Origin: an uncultured Clostridia bacterium | GTDB taxonomy: Bacteria; Bacillota; Clostridia; TANB77; CAG-508 | Direction: 5' to 3' | DNA: 32,084 nucleotides | Assembly: GCA_947631725.1 (NCBI GenBank) | Contig: CANRML010000003.1 | Coordinates: forward strand, 1 to 32,084 | In this document: one piece after another, positions 10,771 through 20,713 of the stretch | Layout of the letters: each line of letters begins with the position of its first letter | Numbering within the stretch: the first letter of the stretch is position 1 | Notes under the pieces: generated by a model | Databases searched by the model: none | What the model was told of the DNA's origin: nothing | Seen by the model: only the letters and a program-made list of their open reading frames with translations | Program-made: the position numbers and the translations under genes

Positions 10771-11325
10771 ATGAAATTTATTGAAAAAATCACATTAATT
10801 ATATATTCTAATATAATGCTAATTTTATCTATCATTTTATGCTTATTAGTATTTGGATGGTTAGATTTACAAGTAGTAAAAAACATTATTACAATTTGTA
10901 TCACAACAGACCCAGCATCTAAAATTGTTTTAGGAGCTAGTGTTGTATTTATATTATTATCTATTAGATGTATTTTCTTTGACCCAACTTCAAAAGAGGA
11001 AATAAAAGATAGACAAGGAGTTTTATTAGAAAACGAAAATGGAAAACTAATGATATCAAAAGAAACAATAGAAAACCTTGTAGAATCTGTAGCAGCAGAT
11101 TTTCAAGATGCAGACAATATAACAACAAGAGTAGAATTAGATAAAGAAAACAATGTTAGTATATTTGCAAATTTAGTTGTAACATCAGATGCAGTTATTA
11201 AAGATTTATCTGCAAATTTGCAAAATAAAATAAAAGAAAAAATCAAACTTGCAACAGATTTAGATGTTAAAGAAGTAAATATTTCAGTAAAAAAAGTAGC
11301 ACCTGCACAACAAGAACAAGCATAG
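10771..11325 (+). CDS. amaP: Alkaline shock response membrane anchor protein AmaP
   Basis: Two N-terminal TM segments followed by an Asp23-like domain; adjacent to Asp23 and DUF2273. Confidence 0.85.
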   Translation: MKFIEKITLIIYSNIMLILSIILCLLVFGWLDLQVVKNIITICITTDPASKIVLGASVVFILLSIRCIFFDPTSKEEIKDRQGVLLENENGKLMISKETIENLVESVAADFQDADNITTRVELDKENNVSIFANLVVTSDAVIKDLSANLQNKIKEKIKLATDLDVKEVNISVKKVAPAQQEQA

Positions 11326-11353
11326 TATACAGTAGAAAGGAGTAGAAGCAAAA

Positions 11354-11557
11354 ATGGAGGATTTTAAGAAATTTTTAGGTAAATATTGTGGAGCAATTAT
11401 AGGTATCATTGTTGCAATTGTTATTTTAGCTACTAGACTTTATGATTTAATTATTGGGATTGTAGTAATAGTCTTAGGAGCATTTATCGGAAATTATGTA
11501 CAACAAAATAAAGAAGATGTTAAATTAAAATTAAAAGGTTGGATAGACAAAATGTAA
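11354..11557 (+). CDS. DUF2273 small membrane protein
   Basis: 67 aa, two TM helices; conserved neighbour of amaP. Confidence 0.8.
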   Translation: MEDFKKFLGKYCGAIIGIIVAIVILATRLYDLIIGIVVIVLGAFIGNYVQQNKEDVKLKLKGWIDKM

Positions 11558-11585
11558 TAAAAAGGGCAAGCAGAAAGGAAAAGCA

Positions 11586-11988
11586 ATGAACAGAACACAG
11601 ATGCGTGAAAATGCTTTCAAATTGCTATATAGTTTGGAAATACAAAAAAGTGAGAACTTGGAAGAACAAATAGAACTATATATACAAAATAGCGAAATTG
11701 AAAGCGAAGAAGCAAAAATATATATTAAAGATGCTGTTATGCGGAATTAAAAATAATCAGCAAAAAATTGAAGAAGATATAAAAACAAATCTAAAAGAAA
11801 ATTGGAAAATTGGTAGAATTTCAAAGGTTAATTTGAGTATATTAAAATTAGCAATTTATGAAATAAAATATACTCAAGTTCCATTTAAAGTTGCAATAAA
11901 TGAGGCAGTAGAACTAGCAAAAAAATATGGAGACGAAAACTCAAAAACATTTGTAAATGGAATTTTAGCAAGTATTGTAAAAGAATAA
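11586..11988 (+). CDS. nusB: Transcription antitermination factor NusB, requires a +1 frameshift at CGG (11742-11744)
   Basis: [20 protein letters not shown]...YIKDAVM in zero frame, then stop at 11748-11750; the +1 frame resumes [81 protein letters not shown]. Confidence 0.9.
11742..11745 (+). other. Putative CGG(A) +1 recoding site in nusB
   Basis: gtt atg CGG aat taa versus gtt atg c GGA att aaa aat; the restored Gly matches the conserved Gly of the NusB '..GV.eN...ID' segment. Confidence 0.82.
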
Positions 11989-12008
11989 CCTCTAGGAAGG
12001 AAAAGATA

Positions 12009-13204
12009 ATGAAATATGAAAATATGGCAATCACAGTAAGTGAATTAAATAGCTATATTAAAGAAAAATTTGCAAGTGATGAATATTTAAGTAGTTTGTT
12101 AATTAAAGGAGAAATATCTAATTTTAAACATCATTATACAGGACATATGTATTTTACATTAAAAGATGAAAAATCTTTAATTAAATGTGTAATGTTTAAA
12201 ACATATGCAGAAAAATTAGACTTTACCCCAAAAGATGGGATGAAGGTTTTTGTATTAGGAAGTGTATCTGTATTTGAAAGAGATGGAATTTACCAAATTT
12301 ATGTACAAGCTATTCAAGAAGATGGAGTAGGAATATTATATAAAAAGTATGAAGAACTAAAACAAAAACTAGAAGAAAAAGGATATTTTGATATTAATCA
12401 TAAACAAAAAATCCCACAAATGCCTAATATAATAGGGGTATTAACATCTCGGAACAGGTTCAGTAATCAAAGACATTATAAATGTAGGAACAAGAAGAAA
12501 TCCAAATGTTAGAATCCGTTTATTACCAGTTCCAGTACAAGGAGAAGGTGCAGCAGAAAAAATTGCAAGTGGAATTGAGTATATGAATAAAAACAAATTA
12601 GCAGATGTATTGATACTTGCTAGAGGAGGAGGGTCATTAGAAGATTTATGGCCATTTAATGAAGAAATTGTAGCACAAGCTATATATAATTCACAAATCC
12701 CCATAATTTCTGCAGTTGGACATGAGACAGATTTTACAATTTCGGATTTCACAGCAGATTTAAGAGCACCAACACCATCTGCAGCAGCAGAATTAGCAGT
12801 TCCAGATATTTATGAAGTAAAACAAAAACTACGGTTCATATCAAAACAGGATGAGATTAGCGCTTAGTAAAAAATATGAAACATTACAATTACGACTTCA
12901 AAAATGTATGGCAAGTTATGTATTTAAAGATCCAATGAAAATGATACAAAATAAATATATACTAGTAGACCAATTTATAAAAAGATTAGAAACACAAATA
13001 CAAACAAAAAAACAAAAAGAAAAAGAACGTTATATTACTTTATTATCTAAGCTAGATGCATTAAGCCCATTGAAAACTTTAACAAGAGGATATGCAATAG
13101 TAGAGCAAAATGATAACATTATAAAAAGTGCAAAACAACTAAAAACAGGTGATGAAATAAATTTAAAATTTATGGATGGAGAAAAACTAGCAAAAATCCA
13201 ATAA
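12009..13204 (+). CDS. xseA: Exodeoxyribonuclease VII large subunit, requires two +1 frameshifts at CGG (12450-12452 and 12832-12834)
   Basis: [46 protein letters not shown]; middle [19 protein letters not shown]...[67 protein letters not shown]-terminal [16 protein letters not shown]...[17 protein letters not shown]. The three parts lie in three successive frames. Confidence 0.92.
12450..12453 (+). other. Putative CGG(A) +1 recoding site 1 in xseA
   Basis: aca tct CGG aac agg ttc versus aca tct c GGA aca ggt tca gta; +1 gives [12 protein letters not shown]. Confidence 0.82.
12832..12835 (+). other. Putative CGG(T) +1 recoding site 2 in xseA
   Basis: aaa cta CGG ttc ata versus aaa cta c GGT tca tat caa aac agg atg; +1 gives [18 protein letters not shown]. 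Confidence 0.82.
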
Positions 13205-13220
13205 AAGGAGAAAATAAAAA

Positions 13221-13700
13221 ATGAGAACTAGTACAAAAGTGCTAATTGGTATATTGATTATTCTTCTTATTACATTAATTGCATATGTTACATATATATT
13301 TACTCAAGAAAAATCTGTAGTTGAAAACAATACTGAAGAAGAAAATGTAGTAAATGAAATAGAAGAACAAAATGTAATAAATGAGATTGATACAAATGTA
13401 GTAGAAGAAAATACAACTACAAATACTGAGAGCAATGAAAGCACAGAAACAAATGTAGAGCCAACCCAAAACTATGTAGGAAAAGAAGAACAAGAAAGTA
13501 GTGAACAAAGTGGAACAGAAAACCCAGAACAAACAGCAATAGATTTTGCAAAAGAAAAATGGGGTGAAACAAGCAGTAGCTATAACTTTGTAGTTGAAAA
13601 TGTTGAAGGAAATGTATATCATATAGCAGTAATTTCTAATGCAATTACAATTGCATATATGGATGTAGATTTAGAAACAGGTGAAGTAACTGAAAAATAA
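13221..13700 (+). CDS. Hypothetical membrane-anchored protein
   Basis: N-terminal TM, acidic low-complexity E/N/T-rich linker, C-terminal PepSY-like domain (AIDFAKEKWGETSSSYNFVVENVEGNVYHIAVI). Confidence 0.7.
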   Translation: MRTSTKVLIGILIILLITLIAYVTYIFTQEKSVVENNTEEENVVNEIEEQNVINEIDTNVVEENTTTNTESNESTETNVEPTQNYVGKEEQESSEQSGTENPEQTAIDFAKEKWGETSSSYNFVVENVEGNVYHIAVISNAITIAYMDVDLETGEVTEK

Positions 13701-13714
13701 AGGAAGGGAAAATA

Positions 13715-13933
13715 ATGGGAAAAGCAAGTTTTGAAGAAAATATAGAAGAACTTGAGAAAATTGTAACAGAATTAGAAAAAGGAGAATTGAACTTAGAAGA
13801 TTCAATGAAAAAATTCGAAGATGGAATAACAATATCAAAAAATTGTAATAAAATGCTAGAAGAAGCAGAAAAGAAGATAACAGTTTTAATAAATCAAGAT
13901 GGAAAAATAGAAGAAGAAGATTTTAAAGTATAG
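13715..13933 (+). CDS. xseB: Exodeoxyribonuclease VII small subunit
   Basis: SFEENIEELEKIVTELEKGELNLEDSMKKFEDGITISKNCNKMLEEAEKKI. Confidence 0.96.
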   Translation: MGKASFEENIEELEKIVTELEKGELNLEDSMKKFEDGITISKNCNKMLEEAEKKITVLINQDGKIEEEDFKV

Positions 13934-13962
13934 CACAAAATAAAGGGGAGAAGTATAATAAC

Positions 13963-14403
13963 ATGAACGATATTACAGGATTTTTTCAAAATAAATATAT
14001 TATTGTACCATTATTATTGTGGTTTTTTATTCAACTATATAAAGTAATCTATGATTTAATTACAACAAAAAAATTTAATTTCAAAAGGATATTAGGAGCA
14101 GGAGGAATGCCAAGCTCACATTCAGCAGTTGTTGTAAGTCTAGCAACATTAATTGGAAAATATGAGGGTGTAAATTCTAGTATGTTTGCTATTGCTTTAA
14201 TATTAGCATGTGTAGTTATGTATGATGCTGCAGGAATTAGAAGAGCTGCTGGAAAACAAGCTAAATTATTGAATAAACTAATTGAAACACCAGGATTAAC
14301 TGGAGTAGAAGTATCAGAAAGACTAGTTGAAGTATTAGGTCATACACCAATACAAGTATTTGTTGGTGCTTTAATAGGATTGATTGCAGGCTTAGTTGCA
14401 TAA
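13963..14403 (+). CDS. Divergent PAP2 family membrane protein
   Basis: GAGGMPSSHSAVVVSLATLIGKYEG...VMYDAAGIRRAAGKQAKLLN...LGHTPIQVFVGALIGL. Confidence 0.92.
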   Translation: MNDITGFFQNKYIIVPLLLWFFIQLYKVIYDLITTKKFNFKRILGAGGMPSSHSAVVVSLATLIGKYEGVNSSMFAIALILACVVMYDAAGIRRAAGKQAKLLNKLIETPGLTGVEVSERLVEVLGHTPIQVFVGALIGLIAGLVA

Positions 14404-14436
14404 AAATAATAAAAAATGTAGAAAGGGTGATTTTAA

Positions 14437-16128
14437 ATGACAGATATCGAAATCGCAAAAAGTGTTGAACTAAAACGCATTACAGAAATTGCAAAAAAAT
14501 TGGGAATAGAGGAGGAAGAAATTGAACAATACGGAAAATACAAAGCTAAAATTTCACCAGAAGTATATGAAAAAAGAAAAAATAAAGAAAACGGAAAATT
14601 AATTTTAGTTACAGCAATAAATCCAACACCATTAGGGGAAGGAAAAACAACAATTTCTATCGCAGTAGCAGATGGATTATCAAAAATAGGTAAAAAATCA
14701 ATTTTAGCATTAAGAGAACCATCATTAGGTCCTGTATTTGGAATTAAAGGTGGTGCAGCTGGTGGAGGAAGAGTACAAGTAGCACCAATGGAAGACATTA
14801 ATTTACATTTTACAGGAGATATTCATGCAATAACAGCAGCAAATAATCTTCTTTCTAGCTTAATAGATAATCATATATATTTTGGAAATGAATTAAAAAT
14901 AAAAGAAGTAACATGGAAAAGATGTGTTGACTTAAATGATAGACAATTAAGAGTAGTTGACACAGGATTATCAGAAGAAAAAAATATTGTACCAAGAAAA
15001 GATGGATTTAATATTACTGTTGCTTCAGAAATTATGGCAATTCTTTGCTTAGCAACAGATATAGAAGATTTAAAAGAGAAATTAGGAAATATTGTTATAG
15101 GATATAATGAAGAAGGAGAGCCTGTTTATGCAAGAGATTTAAAAGCAGAAGGGGCTATGGCAGTTCTTTTAAAAGATGCTATTAAACCAAATTTAGTACA
15201 AACCTTAGAACATACTCCAGCAATTATTCATGGTGGACCATTTGCAAACATTGCACATGGATGTAATAGTATTATCGCAACAAAAATGGCATTAAAATTA
15301 GGAGATTATACAATTACAGAAGCAGGATTTGGAGCTGATTTAGGAGCTGAGAAATTCCTAGATATTAAGTGCAGAAAAGCTAAAATCAAACCAGACGCAG
15401 TAGTATTAGTAGCAACAATAAAAGCATTAAAATATCATGGAGGAGTTCCAAAAGAAGATATCCAAAAAGAAAATATGGAAGGACTAGAAAAAGGACTTAG
15501 AAACTTATTAACACATATTGATAATTTAAAAAATCGCTATGGATTAAAAGTAATTGTTGCATTAAACCGTTACTTATCAGACACAGATAAAGAAATAGCT
15601 TTCCTAGAAGAAAAGTTGAAAGAACAAAATGTTTTGCTTAGTCTAGTAGAAGGATGGGCAAAAGGTGGAGAAGGTGCAATTGATATTGCAAATAAAATTG
15701 TAAAATTGACTTCTGATACAGAATATGTTAATGAATTTTCAATGGTAAATAAAGAAGTAAATTATATATATCCATTAGAAGATGACATCAAAACAAAAAT
15801 AGAAAAAATTGCAAAAAATATATATCATGCAGCAGGAGTAGACTTTACAGATGAAGCAATTGAAAACATTGAAAAAATTCAAAAACTTGGATATAAAGAA
15901 TTACCAGTTTGTATTGCAAAAACACAATATTCATTATCAGATGATCCTAAAAATTTAACAGATGAAGGAGAATATATTATACATATTCGTGATGTAGAAT
16001 TAAAAGCAGGAGCAGGATTTGTAGTTGCATTAGCTGGAAAGATTATGACAATGCCAGGACTTCCAAGAGTACCAGCTGCAGAATCAATTACAATTGATAA
16101 AGATGGAAATGTAGAAGGAATTTTTTAG
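14437..16128 (+). CDS. fhs: Formate-tetrahydrofolate ligase
   Basis: TAINPTPLGEGKTTISIAVADGL, EPSLGPVFGIKGGAAGGGRVQVAPMEDINLHFTGD. Confidence 0.97.
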   Translation: MTDIEIAKSVELKRITEIAKKLGIEEEEIEQYGKYKAKISPEVYEKRKNKENGKLILVTAINPTPLGEGKTTISIAVADGLSKIGKKSILALREPSLGPVFGIKGGAAGGGRVQVAPMEDINLHFTGDIHAITAANNLLSSLIDNHIYFGNELKIKEVTWKRCVDLNDRQLRVVDTGLSEEKNIVPRKDGFNITVASEIMAILCLATDIEDLKEKLGNIVIGYNEEGEPVYARDLKAEGAMAVLLKDAIKPNLVQTLEHTPAIIHGGPFANIAHGCNSIIATKMALKLGDYTITEAGFGADLGAEKFLDIKCRKAKIKPDAVVLVATIKALKYHGGVPKEDIQKENMEGLEKGLRNLLTHIDNLKNRYGLKVIVALNRYLSDTDKEIAFLEEKLKEQNVLLSLVEGWAKGGEGAIDIANKIVKLTSDTEYVNEFSMVNKEVNYIYPLEDDIKTKIEKIAKNIYHAAGVDFTDEAIENIEKIQKLGYKELPVCIAKTQYSLSDDPKNLTDEGEYIIHIRDVELKAGAGFVVALAGKIMTMPGLPRVPAAESITIDKDGNVEGIF

Positions 16129-16178
16129 TATCAATTTATAAAAAATGGACATCCTAAAATAAAAGGAGGTTCATTTTT

Positions 16179-17114
16179 ATGTTGAATTTTAGAACAGATT
16201 TAGCATCTGAAAGAAGAGATTTATATAAAAAAGCAAATCAAATTGAAGATGAAATTCAAGGAGTTGAAAGTGAAAAAGAAGAAATAGACGAAAATTTATC
16301 AATTGAGCGTGTAAAAATAACAAATCAAGAGGGAGAAAAAGCAATAGGAAAACCAATAGGAAACTATATTACAATAGATATAAAAAAATTAAAAATTGCA
16401 CAAGAAGAAGAAATCAAAAAAGCAGCAGAGGTATTATCAAATGAATTAAAAAAGGTAGTAGACTTGCATGTTGATAAACAAGGAGAAACTCTTGTTGTAG
16501 GACTAGGAAATATTTATGTTACACCAGATAGTTTAGGCCCAAAAGTTATCAATGAAATAGAAGTAACAAGACATGTCATAAAATATTTGCCACAATATGT
16601 AGAAGAAGGTACAAGAGAAATTAGTGCAATATCACCAGGAGTTTTAGGCACAACAGGAATTGAAACTTTAGAAATATTAAAAGGAATTGTTGATAATATT
16701 CATCCAAAGCTAATAATAGTTATTGATGCATTAGCTTCAAGAAGTATAGAAAGAATTAGTAGCACTATTCAAATTTCAGATACAGGAATTATACCTGGTG
16801 CAGGAGTTGGAAATACAAGAGCAGAGATTAGTAAAAAAACATTGGGAATCCCAGTAATTGCAGTAGGGATACCAACAGTTGTTGAAACTGCAGTATTAGT
16901 AAATGATTGCTTAGATTTATTGATTGAAAAGTTACAAAATGAAGCAAAATCTAATGATATGTTAAATAATATGAAGGAAGCGGACAATTATGAAGAGATT
17001 AAAGAAGCATTAGTTCCAAATGACTATAATTTAATTGTTACTCCAAAAGAAATAGATGATTTAATTGAAAATATGAAAGATGTTGTATCAGAAGGAATAA
17101 ATGGAAGTTTGTAA
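16179..17114 (+). CDS. gpr: GPR endopeptidase (germination protease)
   Basis: FRTDLASERRDLYKK, VVGLGNIYVTPDSLGPKV, IIPGAGVGNTRAEISKKTLGIPVIAVGIPTVVE. Confidence 0.93.
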   Translation: MLNFRTDLASERRDLYKKANQIEDEIQGVESEKEEIDENLSIERVKITNQEGEKAIGKPIGNYITIDIKKLKIAQEEEIKKAAEVLSNELKKVVDLHVDKQGETLVVGLGNIYVTPDSLGPKVINEIEVTRHVIKYLPQYVEEGTREISAISPGVLGTTGIETLEILKGIVDNIHPKLIIVIDALASRSIERISSTIQISDTGIIPGAGVGNTRAEISKKTLGIPVIAVGIPTVVETAVLVNDCLDLLIEKLQNEAKSNDMLNNMKEADNYEEIKEALVPNDYNLIVTPKEIDDLIENMKDVVSEGINGSL

Positions 17115-17152
17115 ACTATAAAAAAATATAAATAAAAAAATTAATAAAAAAG

Positions 17153-17181
17153 TTGCAAAAAAAAATTAGTTAATATATAAT
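17153..17181 (+). promoter_or_regulatory. Promoter for ORF 17215
   Basis: TTGCAA, 17-nt spacer, TATAAT. Confidence 0.6.
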
Positions 17182-17214
17182 CATAGTAGAAAAAGTAAAA
17201 AAGGGGGAAGATTT

Positions 17215-18066
17215 ATGGCAGAAAATGAAGAGGAAAAGAAACAAATAAAAGAAAACAAGGAGACACCAAAAAAAGAAACTGCTAAGAAGGAAACTCCAAA
17301 AAAGGAAAAAGTGGAACCAGAAAAGGCAAAAGTAGAAACACCAAAAGCAGAAGCACCAAAAGAAAAAGATGTGAAAATTGCAGAACCAAAAAAAGATAAA
17401 GCTGAACCAGTAAAAGAGGAGAAAAAATTCGAAACAGTAAAAGCAAAACCAGATGCAAAAAAGACAACAACATCAACAGCAAGTACAAAAGCAGGAAAAG
17501 AGAAAAAGAAAAGTATAGTTTTTAGAACAATTGTTATTGCTATAGTATTATTAGCTATAGTTGGACTTATTTATGTAGCATTACCTTCACCGGCAAGAAC
17601 TGTACAACAAATGCTAAGAGAATTAAAGACAGGAAATTATGAAAAATTAGAAGAATATGTAGATTATGAAGAATTAATGGATGATCCTGTAATATCATCA
17701 GATGATGCAGAAAAAAGCAAATTATTTTTCAAAGATTTACAATTTACTGTAAAAAATGTAACACAAAAAGGTGATACAGCTACAATTGAATTACAAACAT
17801 CAAATAAAGATTTTAAAGTTATTGTAGAAAACTCAGCAAAGAAATTACTACAAAAATATTTTAGCAGTGAAGATGCAGAAATAGATGAAATATTACTTGA
17901 AGAATTACAAAAAGAAGACATCCCAACAGTAACAACAACTAAAGAAATTACTGTACAAAAGCAAGATGGAAAATGGAAGGTAGTTGCAGATGATAATTTA
18001 AAAGAAGCAATTTTCCCAGGACTACAGGAGTCATTAGATGCAGTAACAAATGGAGATATGTTTTAA
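17215..18066 (+). CDS. Hypothetical membrane protein with K/E/P-rich N-terminal tail
   Basis: Low-complexity charged N-terminus, one TM helix, extracytoplasmic domain (ARTVQQMLRELKTGNYEKLEEYVDY...). Confidence 0.75.
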   Translation: MAENEEEKKQIKENKETPKKETAKKETPKKEKVEPEKAKVETPKAEAPKEKDVKIAEPKKDKAEPVKEEKKFETVKAKPDAKKTTTSTASTKAGKEKKKSIVFRTIVIAIVLLAIVGLIYVALPSPARTVQQMLRELKTGNYEKLEEYVDYEELMDDPVISSDDAEKSKLFFKDLQFTVKNVTQKGDTATIELQTSNKDFKVIVENSAKKLLQKYFSSEDAEIDEILLEELQKEDIPTVTTTKEITVQKQDGKWKVVADDNLKEAIFPGLQESLDAVTNGDMF

Positions 18067-18072
18067 AAAATA

Positions 18073-18108
18073 GAGCCATTATGTCTAACAAACATAGTGG
18101 CTCATTTT
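18073..18108. terminator. Bidirectional intrinsic terminator between ORF 17215 and ytxC
   Basis: gagccattatgt-ctaacaa-acatagtggctc flanked by A and T tracts. Confidence 0.75.
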
Positions 18109-18962
18109 AACTTTATATCTTTTTTTGTATTTTTATATAAATTGCAAATAGGACAATCATTGCATAATTCAATACGATTTTCAAATATCAATATAAGTGT
18201 ATTTAAAAATTCGTCAATTCTATTTTCAATTAAATGTATATATATTTTTTTTGGTAATAAACTCAATAATGTATTTAATAAATAATCATTATTTGAAAAT
18301 GTAATATCAGATAAATATTTTGCATCTAGCAAATATTCATGTATATCGATTGAATTCATATCTTTATCTAAGAGAATAAAACTATCTTTAAAATACACTA
18401 AGTGTATTATATCTGACTGAGAAGCTTGAGAATTTATATATAGTTTTAATAGAGAAACAAATTCTAAATATTCTTTTTCTATTATAAACTGATTTACTGC
18501 TTCATCTACAATTTCATCTAACATAGAAAAATAACCTTTTAAACGAAAATATATAAATCCAGTTAATACAATAGATTTATTTTCTTTAAGATATAAATAA
18601 AATTGCTTTGTTAAATATGAAAACTTTTTATTAAAATAGTTAGTAAAATCATCAGTACATATGTCAAAACAATTATCTAAAATTTTTTTTCTTTCTATTG
18701 CATCAAAATAGAAATAATTTTGAGAGATGGAATCTTTCAAAAAAAATTCCTCTAATTCGTCTATAACCATATATGATAAAATATCAGAAATATCATGTAG
18801 GAAGGTATCAATATGATTACCAGCATAATGAATTATAATATTGTTATAATGCTTAAACTGATTTTGTGAAAAACAAACATTTTGTAAATTACATGCATAT
18901 AGTTCATTTAGTAGATAAGTTAGTAATGTTTCGTTGTTTGTTTTTATACAAATGGATTTCAT
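18102..18962 (-). CDS. ytxC: Putative sporulation protein YtxC
   Basis: YtxC-like arrangement (IVLTGFIYFRLKGYFSMLDEIVDEAVNQFIIEKEYLEFVSLLKLYINSQ); Cys-rich C-terminus CNDCPIC. Confidence 0.75.
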   Translation of the reverse strand: MKSICIKTNNETLLTYLLNELYACNLQNVCFSQNQFKHYNNIIIHYAGNHIDTFLHDISDILSYMVIDELEEFFLKDSISQNYFYFDAIERKKILDNCFDICTDDFTNYFNKKFSYLTKQFYLYLKENKSIVLTGFIYFRLKGYFSMLDEIVDEAVNQFIIEKEYLEFVSLLKLYINSQASQSDIIHLVYFKDSFILLDKDMNSIDIHEYLLDAKYLSDITFSNNDYLLNTLLSLLPKKIYIHLIENRIDEFLNTLILIFENRIELCNDCPICNLYKNTKKDIKLK

Positions 18963-19041
18963 CTAAAAAACTCCCTTCCTAACTAGTATCTACTAAACTA
19001 AAAAACTTATACATTATCATATGAAAAAAAGTACAAAATGA

Positions 19042-19065
19042 AAATTGTCCCAAAAGGGACAATTT
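19042..19065 (-). terminator. Intrinsic terminator of the GH57 gene
   Basis: aaattgtccc-aaaa-gggacaattt immediately after the GH57 stop. Confidence 0.7.
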
Positions 19066-20652
19066 CTAACTATAAATATGATAATCAATATCTGGAAATA
19101 AACAATCTTTTTCTTGAATAGATTTTAAGAAATCTTCGTCGATTTGATTTGATTTGATTTGGTAATATAACTTTGTAAAACGACCTATATGGTCTTTAAT
19201 TCTTTTTTTTGCATAATCAACCATTGTACCATTTGTTATTATAAATAGCCAGTCACTGCTTTGAGCTAATAGAAGTTCTCTAGCACATTGATTTAATGCA
19301 TCTTTTTGCACCCCTTCAGCATTTGGATAAAGGTAAGCTAATTCACACATCCTATCACCAGCAACATGCAAATGTCTGTGAACATAGTCATTTGTCTGAT
19401 TAAGCCATACCTCGCTATATCCATTAGCACCCCAACTAGAACGACAAGGAGTAGAGACCTGAATTTCTGGATATTTATCGATATATTCAGAAGGTGTAAT
19501 TAAAGAAAAATTACAGTCATCATAATAAATCTTTTTGAATAAGATATATAACCAATAAGGACCCTCATACCACCAATGTCCATAAAGTTCTGCATCATAA
19601 GGGCATAAAATTATAGGCGGATTTTCCATATAAGGACTTATTGAATTTATTTGACTCACACGAGAATCTAAAAAATGTCCAGCTTGTTTTTCAGCAGAAT
19701 CCATAGCCCATTGAGGGTTATAATAGTCTTTATACTCAGTTTTTCCTGTAATTCGATAATATTTTATTCCTGTATGAACACGAACACCATTATGAGCTAT
19801 ATATGGTTTAATATAATCATAATCAGCTTCATATCCAATATCACGATAAAATTCACGATAATTAAAATCTCCTGGATATCCATTTATTGAGCTCCATACT
19901 TGTCTAGAAGATTCTAAATCACGACCAAATGCAACAACACCATCTGGAGAAACAATAGGTGCAAAAGTTCCATAAACAGGTGTAGGATTTGCATATAAAA
20001 TACCATGTGTTTCAGTAATTACATATTCAATACCAAATTCTTTTAAATATTTATCAGCTTCAGGTACATAACCACACTCAGGAAGCCAAATACCTCTAGG
20101 TTTTCTTCCAAAATATCTTTCATATGTCTGCACTCCAACAGCTATTTGAGCTCTAACTGTCTTTTCATTAACATATAAAATAGGGAAGTATCCATGTGTT
20201 GCACCACAAGTAATAATTTCTAAAACACCAATATCTTGAAAATGTTTAAATGCTTCAATTAAATTACAATTATATACCTCTTTGAAAATATGTAAATCAT
20301 TTGAATAACGGTCATAATAGTAATGAGATAATTTATTTAGACGTTCATCATTAGCAGTTCTTTTAATTTCTTTTTCTGACAATTCAATTAATTGCTCTAA
20401 ATAATGAATATATTTTTTTTGTAGCAACTTATTGTCTAACATAGAAAGCAAAGGTGGGGTCATAGACATTGTAATCCTAAAATCAACACCCTCATCTACT
20501 AATTTTTGAAAGTTTATTAATAATGGTATATATGTTTCTGAAATTGCTTCATATAGCCAAGACTCTTCTAAATAATCATCACTTTCTGGATGATGTATAA
20601 ATGGCAAATGAGCATGCAATACAAAACTAACATATCCTTTTTTCTCTTGCAT
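19066..20652 (-). CDS. GH57 family glycoside hydrolase / 1,4-alpha-glucan branching enzyme-like (DUF1957)
   Basis: KGYVSFVLHAHLPFIHHPE, RKPRGIWLPECGYVPEADKYLKEFGIEYVITETHG, LCPYDAELYGHWWYEGPYWL. Confidence 0.92.
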   Translation of the reverse strand: MQEKKGYVSFVLHAHLPFIHHPESDDYLEESWLYEAISETYIPLLINFQKLVDEGVDFRITMSMTPPLLSMLDNKLLQKKYIHYLEQLIELSEKEIKRTANDERLNKLSHYYYDRYSNDLHIFKEVYNCNLIEAFKHFQDIGVLEIITCGATHGYFPILYVNEKTVRAQIAVGVQTYERYFGRKPRGIWLPECGYVPEADKYLKEFGIEYVITETHGILYANPTPVYGTFAPIVSPDGVVAFGRDLESSRQVWSSINGYPGDFNYREFYRDIGYEADYDYIKPYIAHNGVRVHTGIKYYRITGKTEYKDYYNPQWAMDSAEKQAGHFLDSRVSQINSISPYMENPPIILCPYDAELYGHWWYEGPYWLYILFKKIYYDDCNFSLITPSEYIDKYPEIQVSTPCRSSWGANGYSEVWLNQTNDYVHRHLHVAGDRMCELAYLYPNAEGVQKDALNQCARELLLAQSSDWLFIITNGTMVDYAKKRIKDHIGRFTKLYYQIKSNQIDEDFLKSIQEKDCLFPDIDYHIYS

Positions 20653-20713
20653 AATTAACTCCTTAAAGGGAAAAGGGAACGCCTATTATCGCATCCCTAA
20701 TTTAAATCCCTAT

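Noticed and set aside
12583-12867. ORFs 12583-12867, 12851-13204 and 11698-11988 as separate genes
   Set aside because: They are internal pieces of xseA and nusB in successive frames, not independent genes.
18097-18285. Plus-strand 62-aa ORF
   Set aside because: Antisense to the conserved ytxC reading frame and overlaps a terminator.
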